From: Cordia subcordata
Lineage: Eukaryota > Streptophyta > Magnoliopsida > Boraginales > Cordiaceae
Length of the DNA: 64,000 nt
Reading direction: 5' to 3'
NCBI GenBank assembly: GCA_028554755.1
Contig: JAPTOF010000007.1
Location: 17,035,001 to 17,099,000, forward strand
Shown here: positions 1 through 22,600 of the stretch, in pieces
Layout: each line of letters starts with the position of its first letter
Numbering within the stretch: the stretch's first letter is position 1
Program-made: the position numbers and the translations under genes
Notes under the pieces: generated by a model
The model's database searches: none
The model's input: only the letters and a program-made list of their open reading frames with translations
Told to the model about the DNA's origin: nothing

Positions 1-735
1 AAGATACAGACTCAAATAAGTGAGCCTTTAGTATTAGTCCAAAACCTTCATAAGAAATGTACTTTACATATCACAACAAAGATCTCTTTACTCATAACAA
101 TAAGAAATATACTGATAAGGAATTGTAGAGAAATTTCTCGTATCATAAGGAAACCCAACAAACTTATACAGGACACACTATCAAAGAAAGATTTTTGTTG
201 AACAAAAGACAAAGATAGGCACCTTGCCTAACTATCAGGCTATAACATAAGGATTTATTGGTTATTAGAAACTTGAATTTAGTTTTTAGCAGCAGCAACA
301 AACTTGAGAGACAAAGGTTTGAGGGTTACAGGTTTAAAGAAAAAGAAAGGAAAGTATGTTTTGGGGTTTTAAATGGGTGTGGATCTGCACTTGCTTGATT
401 TTGCCAAGATAAAGATAATTCTTGCTTTACTTTGATTTTTAGTAGCAGCAAAAAGCTTGGAGAAAAATGGTTTAGGGTTGTGGGTTTAGACATAAAGAAA
501 TGGAAGTGGGTTTCTTTAGGATCTGATATATGTGCGAATGATAGGCGGCGGTTTTGGAGAAATGCTGCCTAAAATCAGTGGCTGAACCTCCAACCATAAT
601 GGACAAATCGCTGGTTGCGACAAGATGTAAAAATTCCAAATCTTGCACAAGGTTATTACCGGCGGTTCTTATGAGAACCGCTAGCAATCTCGCGATCCTT
701 AAACTGCTCCGCCACCATATACGTTGTTTGTGGTA
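1..735. other. Unassigned window edge with possible minus-strand first exon
   Basis: No gene is recognised here. On the minus strand an ATG at 718 opens a 20-codon frame (MVAEQFKDREIASGSHKNRR). It meets a stop unless a splice donor GTAATAA at about 659 is used, so it could be a first exon whose gene continues off the left edge. A 71-codon open frame at 472-687 on the same strand matches no family I know. Two imperfect direct copies of a segment containing a TTTTTAG-AGCAGCA core lie at about 275-345 and 435-510. The segment is less AT-rich than the DNA to its right. Gene status is speculative. Confidence 0.2.
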
Positions 736-1316
736 GTTGTCGTAAATCGCCAGTACCTAAACCCCTGCCTATTCCACCCTTTTCTTTTAGTGATATTTTA
801 ATACGTAATATTTTGAAAAAGATTGAAACTTTTGCATTTACTAGTCCATCAAATTATCTTGGTCAAACTTTTGAATATAAAAGGGGAAGGCTAAACACAT
901 TTCACTTATAATTGCTTGTCAACAACAGAAATTCCATAGTCGTGCTAAAAATAGTGATTTACATTGTTTTATTGAAAAATAAATAAATTAGTTTAAATAT
1001 TTTAAGTGAAACAATATATTAACAACTTGTTAATTGAGTTAGCGTTATTCTAATATGATTACTTTAATATAAAGTCTGGTAATGATGAATTTTGAAATAT
1101 TATATTTTTTGACACAAAAATATATTCATTAATGCAATTCCAAATATTTTTTTTTATAAATTAGATTTAAAGTACAATTTCTAATATTATTAGCTATGTA
1201 AAACTTAGTAATATCACTTTAACATTGAAATCGTATGTCTCACATGCTAGTTTACTTATACACAAAAGAAACATAGTGGAAATCATGCAGTACTTTCTTG
1301 CATATAAAGAAACGCA
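736..1316. other. AT-rich intergenic, nothing recognised
   Basis: Long AT-rich stretch with no open frame of note on either strand and no repeat structure I could identify. Confidence 0.6.
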
Positions 1317-1317
1317 T

Positions 1318-2346
1318 TAAGGTGGTGATTGGTATGCAAAATAAATTAGGAATGGGATGACGTTCCTTGTTCTCTTCTAAATCCCATATTGATATGATAT
1401 AATAAACAAAGGGATTTTGTTCAAAAGGAAAGCCTATTCCTATGAATATCATAATAGCCATTCCTGACATAACCCATAGAAATGAGATATTTTGTTAAAC
1501 GATTAAAATATCCTTTCAAAAATGAACATTTAGCATTATATATCAAAAATAAAAATTTAATAAATAAAAATAAACATAATAATTAAAAGTAAAAAAATTA
1601 AAATAAAAATAGAAATGAAAAGAACAAAAAATAGAAAATAAAATTTAAAAATGGAAAAAATAAAAAGAAAATTGATTGAAAATAAAAATAAAAATATTAA
1701 GAAATAAAAAAGAAAAGAAAATAAAAATAAAAATAACATAAAAAAGTTCACCAGATTATATATTCATATACATGCACATATATCATCAATATTACTATTT
1801 CTGTTATTAAGATTATTAATAAAAACATACTTTATATTAGTATTAGTAGTATTTTAATAATATTTTATGTAACTTGTATCATTATTACTACTATTACTAT
1901 TACTACTATAATGTATATAATAATATAGGAATAATGTAGCTTTTTTATATAAATTATTTGCAATATTATGCAGGCATAGTAACTATCATACAAGGATTTA
2001 GAATTAATGCATTCATTTCTACCATCATTCATAGTCTATAAGCATGGTATGGGCTCATCTGGATTGACTTTTTTTACAAGAATTTTTTTGAACAATTTTT
2101 GAAAGCAGTGTTTTTTTTTAGAAGTTAAAAATTTTGACTTTTGAAAAAATTTATATTTGAGTTTTTCTCAAATCTAAATCAAATAATTATTACAAAAATA
2201 ATATACTTTTTTTCAAAAAAAAAAAAAAAGTCCATTCGAATTGACCTTATATCCATTACTAAGTCCATTGCATTTCCAAATTCGTTCTATTCCTTAACTC
2301 ATTCTATCATTATCAAAATTCATTCTATTATATTAAACGACACCTA
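1318..2346. mobile_element. MITE-like non-autonomous DNA transposon
   Basis: Imperfect terminal inverted repeats bound an AT-rich, non-coding interior. The left end reads TAAGGTGGTGATTGGTAT and the reverse complement of the right end reads TAGGTGTCGTTTAATAT. This pattern (TA-GGTG followed by TTGGTAT-like sequence) is typical of small hAT-derived elements in plants. Flanks GAAACGCA and GAAACATT resemble each other at 5 of 8 positions, so an 8-bp target duplication is possible but weak. The interior has A/T runs and GGAATGGG-type motifs shared with the element at 3283-4201. Family assignment is inference. Confidence 0.5.
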
Positions 2347-3282
2347 GAAACATTATAAAATTACCCAAAGGGATATAACAACGACATCAAGAACATATGA
2401 CCACGAAAGGTATGTGGCAACAAGATTAGAAAAAGAAAAAAAAAAAAGAAAAAAGCAGGAATGAATGGAAAATGGCAATAGAGACTAGACTGACCACCCA
2501 GTATGTTTCTTTATTCTTAGGCTTATACGTTTGGGGCCGAGAATGCAGCGACGTGGCGATGAAAAGCAATAGTTGGCGCATTATCTCTTATCCACTTAGC
2601 CGGATGGTGGGCCCACTCCAGGCCCACTTTCTAGCGCAAGAAATGCCTCATAAAGGTCCACTACTACCGTCACAAATCTTTTTCTCATTTTTTTATTCAA
2701 CAAAAAATTATCAAAAATTGTATTTTTTTTTTTGGGTCAAGTATAAAGAAAATTTGTGTGGCTACAATATAAAATATGTCAAAATCCTGAGAAAGGTCGA
2801 ACAATTTAAAATTGAGATAGTACCAAACTAGACACTTTTGACATTTTAAATTTTGTTTTGTCGTGAAGAATAATACTATTTAACAGGACCACTATTAGTT
2901 TGTAAAAACAAAAAAAGACGTTTAGAATTGTTAAAATCCGATTAATAGAATCTATTCCAATTGTATGAACCACTAACTATCCAATCTGTCACTTTTCTAC
3001 CATTAATATTTTAAATTTGTAATATTTGGTCTAATTTTTAGAGTTTTCTGTAAGTTTAAAAATTAAAGTTAATATGTTTGGTAAATTTTTAAAAGTGTTT
3101 TTACATAAAAGTCAAAGTTGAGAAAAGTTGAAAAATAGAATCTCCAAACTGGTTTTTTGAAAAAGGTTTTTGAAAAATCGCATTTATATCATGTTAAAAA
3201 TTATTGCCCCCTTCTTTTCTTCAAAATACAATTTCACAAATTTTAAATTCTAATATTACGCTCAGAACAACTAAAAGCTCAA
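2347..3282. other. Intergenic, short unassigned open frame
   Basis: A 119-codon plus-strand frame at 2472-2831 begins with ATG but shows no recognisable domain. A locally GC-richer patch at about 2600-2640 contains TGGGCCC and GGCCCA motifs, which resemble plant site II promoter elements, but no gene starts nearby. The remainder is AT-rich. Confidence 0.35.
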
Positions 3283-3519
3283 CTCTTAAGATGGCGATTG
3301 ATATGTTGGAATGAATTTGGACAGGAATTGAATGAACTAAGAAATGGAACAGACATGGGAATGAAAATGTCATGTTTGGTATGCTTTAAGAATGAGGATA
3401 CAAAAAAATGTATTGATTCTAAATTCATGTTTGTTAGTTAGAATATTAGAATATTATTGGAAATTATTTATGTAAAATGATGAGATTATCCTTGTGTTGT
3501 TGTAATAATAGTAGTAGTA

Positions 3520-3588
<69 letters not shown>

Positions 3589-4201
3589 GCAGCAAAAACA
3601 GCAACAATTAAATATTACTAAATACTAGTAATACTAATAATATTATAAAAATATTTATATGAATACCTTTAACCAAAAAAAAATAATAGTGATATATGTG
3701 TGTATGTGTTAAGATAACATTACATTTAATATATTGCTTATGCTTAGATTATGTCAATATTTTGATGAAAAGCACATATATTCTTAATACCAAATTTGAG
3801 TTGAAGAATTTGATAAGTAGAAGATATTTTGGTCAACTTTTTATTTTTATTTTATTTTTAAAATAGTTTGGCAGAATTTTTTATTATTTATCATTATTTT
3901 TATTTTTATACTTTATTCTTTATTTTATTTTATTTATAATTTTAATTTTCTTAAAAAATCCTAACTTTATATTATATCTTAATTTCTGAAAAGATATTTT
4001 AGTTATTTTATAAAAAGTTCCATTCCTATAAACATATGAATGGGCCATTCCCATGTATTTGGATAGAAATCGCTATTCCCATGTACATGGAAATGACATT
4101 CTCTTAAGAATGTGATTCCCTTGTTGATTACTTCCTACCAATCATGAAAATCTATCATTCCATTCCTTGTCCATTCCCCTATATCAATCATTGTCTAAGA
4201 G
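3283..4201. mobile_element. MITE-like inverted-repeat element
   Basis: The left end (CTCTTAAGATGGCGATTGAT) and the reverse complement of the right end (CTCTTAGACAATGATTGAT) are imperfect inverted repeats about 25-30 bp long, followed on both sides by GGAATG-rich sequence. There is no coding content. No clear target duplication was found. A palindromic trinucleotide microsatellite sits inside at 3506-3590. It is related in composition to the element at 1318-2346. Confidence 0.5.
3506..3590. repeat. Palindromic (AAT)n/(ATT)n microsatellite
   Basis: A run of AGT, then AAT repeats, switches directly into ATT repeats. The tract is therefore a long self-complementary hairpin-forming microsatellite. 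Confidence 0.9.
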
Positions 4202-5422
4202 ATTAAGCCAAACAATCAACGACTTTTATTTAAAAACACATTTAATCAAAACTTTATTAATAAAAGATTTACAGTTTAATAACTAAAATCTCACAAATAA
4301 GTTAAACAAAACACTGGAATTAAAGGCCCAATTCTTTTTTCATGTTATGAATGAGTTACGAACGACTAGGATTTTTTTTTTTTTAAACCGAAAAAAATAG
4401 GATTGAAGAGACAACTTTGGATGACATAATAAACATCATTTGAGAACTGGTCATATTTAAATTCAAAATTAGAGAGTTGAAGGAAATAACAATAAAATGC
4501 ATTTAGCTCTTTGCATCGCGGAGTTGTAAGCAAGAAAAAAAATCATTTCCTCTATGGAAGATAAGGGTAGGATATGCATGTGACTTGCCGTAAAAGTCAC
4601 ATGTTTTTATCATTATTTTTTAAAAAAATAATTGAGTTAACAAAAATTTTACTTATATGTAAATGACAATGAGAGCATTTGGGAAATACAATTCTCTCAA
4701 ATAGATAAATCACGCATTTTGAAAGCCTCTTTGAATTTTGACTTTTTTTTTCTAGAGAAAATATTTTCTTTTTTAGAAAAGAACATTAAATTTACAATAA
4801 GTATTTGAATTAATTTTTCAAAAACAAACCTAAAACATTTTAAAAAGTTCAATCTTAACTTTTTATTTTTCACTAAAAATTTGAGCTTTTCAAAAAATAA
4901 TTTTTAAATAAAAATATACTAAAAAACACTTTCAAAAAAATCAATCTTAAAAATCCTTAAGATCTCTCTTATAATTTTTGTACAATTACGTATTCAAAGA
5001 TCTTGACACATGAACCCATATTATTATTATTTTGCGAAAAGAGAAATTCAGTTAACGAAACTTGACCACTGGTATATTTGCAGAGCCTGATCATCAACTA
5101 ACAACCTTCAAGTGTATAATAAGTTCTCTATCTTGTACACTAGTTAAGTTGAGGACACTCGACCAAAATTGAATTCGAGCCTAAGTTATGAGTTGCATCT
5201 GCCTCCACTATTATGGCTTGATATCCCTAGAAGACACTTGCCACATTAGTTAATAATAATAAACAGAAAATATTTTGATAAATATTTCAACAAGCAAAGC
5301 ATTTTTCGTCCCTCCTTATCAAGAACTCCAACACGTCAACACCAATCATCCAGTGCATCTATCCACACTTTAAAAGCAAGTCTTCAAACAAAAACTCATA
5401 TATTATATTCAAAAAATTTGTA

Positions 5423-5465
<43 letters not shown>

Positions 5466-5500
5466 TTCTTTTGCTCAATATAGTATACATTTTTGTTTTT
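4202..5500. other. AT-rich intergenic upstream of the kinase/phosphatase gene
   Basis: No gene seen. It contains poly-A/T runs and, at 5428-5457, a TA dinucleotide repeat. It is the distal upstream region of the gene that starts at 5606. Confidence 0.6.
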
Positions 5501-5510
5501 ATCATATATA

Positions 5511-5518
5511 TATATAAA
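5511..5518 (+). promoter_or_regulatory. Possible TATA box for the F2KP gene
   Basis: TATATAAA lies 88-95 bp upstream of the chosen ATG (5606), a distance compatible with a short leader. It is embedded in a TA-rich run, so the match could be fortuitous. Confidence 0.35.
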
Positions 5519-5605
5519 TGTGACGCAGTAACTAACTTTAGACATGGAATCTTTTTGAAGAGCAAAAAGAAAGGAAAAAAAAAAAAGAGAAAAAGGTCAA
5601 CAAAA

Positions 5606-15992
<10,387 letters not shown>

Positions 15993-16451
15993 ATTGCTCG
16001 AGGAACTAGTTACTATGTGACCACTAACTCTATGACCAGGAAAATAAACCAAACAAAAGAAGGAAAAGATGCTGAGTTGCTGACTCATAAAGATGTAAGA
16101 TTGCTCAACTTCAATTCATCCATTAGCTGTATTATCAGCCTCATTTTGTGTTCTCGCTCTTTCTCTAATCATCATTTTCCTGCAGATTAAAAATGACTGA
16201 AATTATATGTTCATTATCCCTCTTCCTTTCTTACCTTATACGTTGTCTGTACCTATATGACTTTTTCTCCCTTTTCATTCAGATTCTGTAATCATTTGGT
16301 GATTATTCTGCTTGGCGTCTGAACATTGTATATGATGCCATTACAATAAGATGCAGTCAGAAGCTATAAGATTGGATGAACCATAACCTCTCCTGCTATT
16401 TGAACTTCTTTGTTAATTCTCTTTTTGTTCTTCTTTGAAGAGTAGAAGTGC

Positions 16452-16457
16452 AATAAA
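16452..16457 (+). terminator. Candidate polyadenylation signal of F2KP
   Basis: AATAAA lies 460 bp after the stop codon (15990-15992) in a T-rich 3' region. Other weaker signals may be used. Confidence 0.4.
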
Positions 16458-17801
16458 ACTTGCATACAATGGCTCAAATAACATATAAATAACACTGAAA
16501 ATAGTGTTTGCATAGCAGGATGCAAAACGTGGTTACTTTTAAATTCCTAATCGCCCGGGGACTCTATCATTGACCAATCCATGCTACTGGGCTTGGATGC
16601 AGTTGGTTCCGGACATTTTAGACAGACTGTTATTAGAAATTTATCATAGGATTTACGTAGCTTGGTAAAGTCTCTATTTGGTTTAGTAAAGTTTACGTTT
16701 ACGGATAGATTGGATAAGAATTTTCACTTGGGATAATGGATAAATTCACGAGATTGAGGTTGCAGTCTATCCATTTGTCGTGCACTTAATATCTGAAATC
16801 AGCCTCATTAGTTTCAACGGTTTCACTCATGGGCCAGAACTCGGGCTCTGCTGATGATAACAAAACCAGATCGAATATGGTGCAGAAGCCCAATAGATTC
16901 GTGACAGCTTTTGTTTGTTCAGTAGAATTATGGAGACTTAAACTTCTTTAAGACACTGATTTGCTCGCCATATGCATCTTGTGAGGTTTACTTGGTTATG
17001 TAATGGCCTGATGTCGCCAGACATCCGGCTTAGGGGACTGAGGTGAGCTCTGGTTATTCGATAAGACCGGACCAAAGAGTGACCCCTTAGAATATGTTAA
17101 CTGTACACTTTAATCATCTTACTTTTTTGGGCAAATAACTAGGGAGAACTACAGCGTAGCAGAAAAACTAGGGAGGATTGGAATCTCCTTTACTTTAACG
17201 TGCTTTTTATACAGTGTCCTTTTTGTTGGCCATGAAAGTGTTAACCTTATTAGTTTTAGTTTTTAACATCTTATGGTGATTGATTCAAATCTTTTACATG
17301 TTCTTATAACATCTTTAACATATGTGATTGATCCAATCCATGAGGAAATCGACATGTCATGCATTTCATCAAATTAGAGAAAAATATGCAAAGGGTTTAT
17401 GGCCTCGTAAGGCCGTAAAGTGAGAATGAAAAAGAAAAGAGGCAAGACTTCAACCGAGGCAATAATTTCATACGTTACCAAAGACCTAGTGGTCAAGTAG
17501 AATGTTTTTTACCTTTAGCGTGAGTGGTCTAGGGATTAATTTCCGCTGGTTGCATGTAAATGATAGAGGCAATAATTTCATACATTTTGTTTATGGGTAG
17601 GCTTTCCTTATGCCTAGCCTGGTGGTCGACTTCTTCTCACATGAGGGTATAAGCTTCACAAACATGTATGGTTCATTTCTTTTCAGTCGTATAATCTGGT
17701 GTTCTTAAATGGACGTAAGCCTCATAAACGTGTTTGGTTGACCTCCTTTCAGTCGTATATTCCAATTAGACCTTTTCATTTATTAATGCTGTGTTTAGAA
17801 T

Positions 17802-17835
17802 AAATGAATTCCATGAAATTTTATGGAATTCATTT
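17802..17835. repeat. Perfect 13-bp inverted repeat (hairpin)
   Basis: Arms AAATGAATTCCAT (17802-17814) and ATGGAATTCATTT (17823-17835) are exactly complementary around an 8-nt spacer. A third partial copy of GAATTCATTTA follows near 17882, so this may be the core of a tiny MITE. Confidence 0.7.
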
Positions 17836-19513
17836 GCAAAACTATAATTTTTTGTAGTCTTTTTTTTATTTTAAAAATATAGAATTCATTTAGAAACCCA
17901 ACATTTGCATTGATTTGCTCATGTTCTACTCAAATTTTAGCCTATGGGATGGAAGTGACAATTACGCAAATGTCTAAGTCCACAAAAAATATTAAAAAGA
18001 CAAATATCTTTGTAAATTATAACATAGTACAGTATTATCCTTGTTCGTGCCTCTTGTTTTCTGTAAGCCATAATATGAACAAAGAACATCAAAAGTTGAT
18101 GCTAACTTCCTAAACACTCCTCGAAACATGCCTGCTAACTTTTCTATTTGTTCTACCACACAGCAAATTTTTACAGATTGTAGGTAATACACTTTCAAGA
18201 AGACAGTTTTAAAGTAACTGTCAGTCTAACTGAAAACTATTTTAATCGTTTATTTCTTATACTTAAAATTGTTTTTTTTTCCTTTTTGTTGTTTTTTGAG
18301 AGACAATTTTATATCAATAGCACCAAATAATAGTTAATAAAAATGATTATTTTGGCAAATCTAATATGAATAAAATAACTTCAGGGGTATTCAAGTAAAA
18401 TATATATATCAATTCTAATTCTACATGTATTTAAATATAATTTTGATTTACAAATAATATAATTGATTTATTTTCTTTCATAATCTCAAAAAATAAAATG
18501 TAAAAGTTTACAGAATGCACTTATAAATAAAATAAAGCTTAAATGACAAGTGTTTTTAAATACTACCTAAAAGAGGATTTGAGTTTGATTAATCCAATAG
18601 CAACACCACTCTACGAGCTAGGCTACAAGCGAATATCACAATTTTTTTTTTTTTTATGAAAAATAAAAGTGAGATTAAGCCAACTAAACAATAACACTTG
18701 TTGGTGTAGTTACACCGTTCTTATCTTTCTCCAACAAGGTGAGTGGTTGTCTAGGAATTTCGTCAAGAGTATAACAACCAAAAGAAAATCAAGACTCAAA
18801 ACGATGGTTGGCAAGTTAACTTGTACGCCTTTTAATTTTTTTTATAAACATATTTTAAAACATAATTTCTTCGGCGATTAAAAATAACATAACAGTCATC
18901 CAACAAGTGTCACATCCTTTCACCATTGCTGCTCAAGGAAGCATACCGTGCGGCAGTTGACAGTGTGATTATCCTATGACGTCCCAATTCAGGAAGGTTT
19001 CTGTGCAAAATGCCGCCACATGTATGATCCCGTGAATTTTGCCTTTAAATCAGGTCAGAGGTCACGAGCCCATCCCACAAACAATGTTGTTCCATCGTTT
19101 GCCCCAAAACATGCAGGAAAAGATGGAAGAAGCTTGGCATATACATGTATACATCATAAGTAATAGTAGACATAGCACCAGTTAAAGGGAGTAGTAGTTA
19201 TAGGTCAAAAACAGGCTTATTTTTTGGTCGATTTCACACGGGACCCGTGAAGCTAATTACTATTCAAAGACATTCAAACATCAAAATGTAGAAACAAGTT
19301 TAATCTCAAGATTTTACATCTCGTGTGGACAAGAGACTTGTTCATGTTTTAGGTTTATATAAGTTAAAGAAACTATTCATATTGAAATATACGTCTTACA
19401 AGTGGAGTAATGTGTCGGAAGACTATCCTATTTAAGAAATTTTAGTTGTGATAATTTCTTATGACATTTATTCTCGATTTGACTTTGGCTTGAGTCTGAA
19501 AGGTTTTCCGGGA

Positions 19514-19900
19514 TTACTACAAGAAATTAAACCAGTAGCTATGGATATTTTATGTCCTCGTTACATTTATAAATGTAACAAAATTTAGTTACGCTTGGCT
19601 TAAGCATAGGCGTTTTCAGTGTAATTAGAAATTGTTGTTACACTTGGAAGTATAACTAATGTTTGGTAAATTTGGAATTGTAACTAATATTTGTTACGTT
19701 TGAAAATGTAATTAATGTAACAAACGTAAGTGTCCAAATGATATTCAAATTTTGTTGCGTTTTGAGGTGTGATATTTAAATGTATTTTTTCAATTTTTTT
19801 GCTATTCTAAGTATATTAAATATAAAAATTTAAGACATCATTATTACGGTTGGAAATATAATAAATAACAAATAACTTTTTACGCTAAAATTGTAATTAT
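19514..19900. mobile_element. Possible orphan CACTA-type terminus
   Basis: TTACTACAAGAAATTAAACC at 19514 resembles the conserved plant CACTA end (CACTACAAGAAA). It is followed by several copies of a TGTAAC/GTTACA motif, which resembles the short subterminal repeats of that superfamily. No matching right terminus was found nearby, so this would be a truncated end. Confidence 0.35.
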
Positions 19901-20655
19901 AATAAAAGTTATTATTTTATTCTCCTACATTTACTCCACGCATGAAGAAAAGTGTGTAGCTACTTATCTACAAGACTAAAATCTTATAAGTGTGTTTATC
20001 ATAAACAAATTAAAATAATGATATGGACAAATTTATTTCATGCATGTACTTATAGTAAATCTTGAATTTTAATACCTACATCTATATATAATATGTAGCC
20101 TTGGGATCTTCTCAACCCGCAAAAGTAGCGGAGATGAATACAATAATCATTTCCACTCAAATATTATATTTTGCTGCACAATATCCTATTTCTGCCGTCG
20201 CCTTCACGAGACCTTTATTTCAGCTCCTTTGCTTTTTCTCATGCGCTACTCACTCCTATGCGCTTCCTTGGACACAGGATTCTCCTTTGACCTTACAAGG
20301 CTGTTTATACAATCTAAGTATGAATCAGGACGCATTGCCCCTTATTTTTAATCCGTCTTTAACGACTTCAAATTCACGTCAACGTAGTCTCGTAATAAAA
20401 CAAGAGCGTTTTCCTCCGAAGCATCCTATATTTCATGCAAATAGTTTTGCTCGTAATGTTGTAATGTTAAGACATTATGAATAAGATTCAACGTCAAATT
20501 CCGCTCGTACTTCATGCCCGAATTTGTATTCAATATTCATCATCGTGCCTTTGTAAATCTTTCACTATGCTTTCTGAAAACTTCTAGCATCATACCACTC
20601 TTTTGTTCACTATTCTCTCAAACCTCTTTACTTAGCCACCCTATCACAACCAGCA

Positions 20656-21504
20656 ATGCTATCTCCTCCACCAGACACATCTCCACAGGCTGATCTCAAA
20701 CAAGTGAACAATCTGATCCACAACATATTATCATACGACACGAACATCATGCTTGCTGCGATTATGTCATTGCTGTTGGTGATACTCTTCGTCCTGCTGC
20801 TGCACGTCTATGCCAAGTGGTTCTTGGTTCAGGCCGCTCGTCAGGGAAGCAGCCGAGCCGTCTCGGTGCCTCAGGTCTTAGGCGCGCATTTTCATCATCA
20901 CTTTCATGCGTTTGGGCTCGAAACTACTCTTGCAAGCTCCCCATCAAAGGGTCTTGACCCTTCACAGATATCTTCAATCCCTTCATTTTCTTACAAGGCA
21001 GATGAACACAAACATGGATTGGAATGTGTTATATGTTTAACTGTGTTCGAAAATGAAGAAATGGGTAGAAATTTGCCCAAGTGTAACCATGCATTCCATG
21101 TTGAGTGCATTGATATGTGGCTGCATTCTCATACTACATGCCCGATTTGTCGGGCTCCGGTTATGTCCGAGAGCAATATTGCCGACAGCTCCTTGTTGGC
21201 GGTTGATGAGAATTTAACTGATGGTGATCAAGAATCATCGGAGACAAGAGCTGATGACTTGCGTAGGTGTAACGATGAAGATTCTACGTTGGAGATCATA
21301 GTTGAGGTACCAAGTTTTTATGATGATGGTGATGGAAATATTACAATGAATGATTCATCATCATCATCTTCGTCTTTGTCATCTGAAGTTCCTTCCCTAG
21401 GTGGCTCACTCAAGAGAATGATGAGCAGAAGTAAATGTGAAGGCAAAGTTCGCCCATCTGGTAACGCAAATAATATCGAATCAAACGTCTCCGAGAAAGA
21501 ATGA
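20656..21504 (+). CDS. ATL-type RING-H2 finger E3 ubiquitin ligase
   Basis: Intronless 282-aa protein, as usual for ATL genes. One transmembrane segment lies near the amino terminus (about residues 32-50). The ATL hallmark GLD motif is at 99-101, within KGLDPSQISSIPSF. A complete RING-H2 domain follows with ligands C124, C127, C143, H145, H148, C151, C162 and C165, spaced C-x2-C-x15-C-x1-H-x2-H-x2-C-x10-C-x2-C. The C-terminal third is acidic and serine-rich (Ser run about residues 235-245) and probably disordered. By family knowledge it is a membrane-anchored E3 that transfers ubiquitin from an E2; the substrate cannot be inferred. It is clearly more distant from the three ATL copies at 38.8-55.5 kb than those are from each other. 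The start is the first in-frame ATG. Confidence 0.93.
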   Translation: MLSPPPDTSPQADLKQVNNLIHNILSYDTNIMLAAIMSLLLVILFVLLLHVYAKWFLVQAARQGSSRAVSVPQVLGAHFHHHFHAFGLETTLASSPSKGLDPSQISSIPSFSYKADEHKHGLECVICLTVFENEEMGRNLPKCNHAFHVECIDMWLHSHTTCPICRAPVMSESNIADSSLLAVDENLTDGDQESSETRADDLRRCNDEDSTLEIIVEVPSFYDDGDGNITMNDSSSSSSSLSSEVPSLGGSLKRMMSRSKCEGKVRPSGNANNIESNVSEKE

Positions 21505-22600
21505 AATCTCCACCCTTTTTTCACTTATGAACATCTTGTATATTGCTCCGATATGAACAAGTTATTTTCCCTTGAGAAAGATCTCTAGTGCATCAATTAT
21601 GGATTTTGTTTATGTTTTATTTTTTTGGTTTTGGGACCCAAACCCATTCGCAGCCTCTTGAGAATATAATCATATCAAGATAGTTTTGTGTGGAGATCAA
21701 CTTCTTCTTCTTCTTTTTCTTTTCTTTTTCTGTTTAGTTGGATTTTTGGAAATAGAGTAATTGATTACTGTACAGATCTGGTGCAAGTTGTAGGTACCGT
21801 TGGCCATGATAGGATGATTAAAAATAATTATACTTCCCTATACTTCACCGAATTCAAAGGGTTTATTAACGTTTTGGATAATTGATCGTCTTGATTAGCT
21901 CTTTCAAAAGTGTTTCTTTTAATAATTTCTAAAAGAACTTTTTAGTAATTAAAATTTAACTTTTAAAAAAGATAAAATTGAAATTTTTTTCTTCATTTTT
22001 TTAAAAAATTCAATTCATACTTATTACAAAATAAAGTAATTTTTCATCAAAAAATCATCTCAAATAAACCCGGAAAGGATAATTGAGAAACACTCTCTAC
22101 TAATGCTTAAAACGACTATAGTTTACCTTTGTCCCTCTCACTCTTTCTTTGTCTATCAAGCCAAGACACGTCCATCGAGAACGCAAATATAGCAAACTAA
22201 AATAATAAAAACTTACATAAATCAATAATTCCAATGATCAATATGAGCATTCAATGGACAAATCCAATAAAGAGATTTGAAACGACAAGATCACAACCCT
22301 CTCAAAAGCCTTTAGTACCTAATCATCATCCAAAAAACGCCTTAAATTCTGTCTCTTTATTTGTATTTTACTGAGGTCCTACTTTAAATTTTTTAATTGT
22401 TGTCGTATACATTTTTTTTAGAAAAAAGAAATTAAAAACCAGTCTTGTCCTATGACCTCATTGAGTATATGGTCGCTTCGCTATTCATCACACATACCGG
22501 TATCTACATATACATGCACACGGTGATACACATCACACTTGCTCTTAACATCTTTCCATTCCACTAACTTGTAGCTTCTCGAGCAACCTTTGGGTACAAA
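21505..22600. other. Intergenic
   Basis: Includes the presumed 3' untranslated region of the ATL gene. The rest is AT-rich with no recognisable coding sequence. A 65-codon frame at 21688-21885 is not supported. Confidence 0.55.

Larger units (their letters stand above)
15993..20655. other. 3' region and intergenic DNA between F2KP and the ATL gene
   Basis: No gene recognised. Noted structures: a partly repeated segment at about 17455-17760 (GAGGCAATAATTTCATAC occurs twice, as does a segment ending in TTTCAGTCGTATA); a short perfect hairpin at 17802-17835; and TGTAAC-rich repeats at about 19515-19900. A 127-codon frame at 20101-20484 matches nothing I know. Confidence 0.5.

Noticed and set aside
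1557..1751. Phe/Leu/Ile-rich frame that looks like a membrane protein
   Set aside because: It is the translation of an A-rich (AAATA)-type stretch inside a MITE; composition alone creates the hydrophobic look.
2472..2831. 119-codon frame starting with ATG
   Set aside because: No recognisable domain, and the second half is low-complexity Phe/Tyr/Lys-rich sequence translated from AT-rich DNA.
20101..20484. 127-codon plus-strand frame upstream of the ATL gene
   Set aside because: It begins with TTG, matches no family, and lies in a region better explained as upstream sequence of the gene at 20656.
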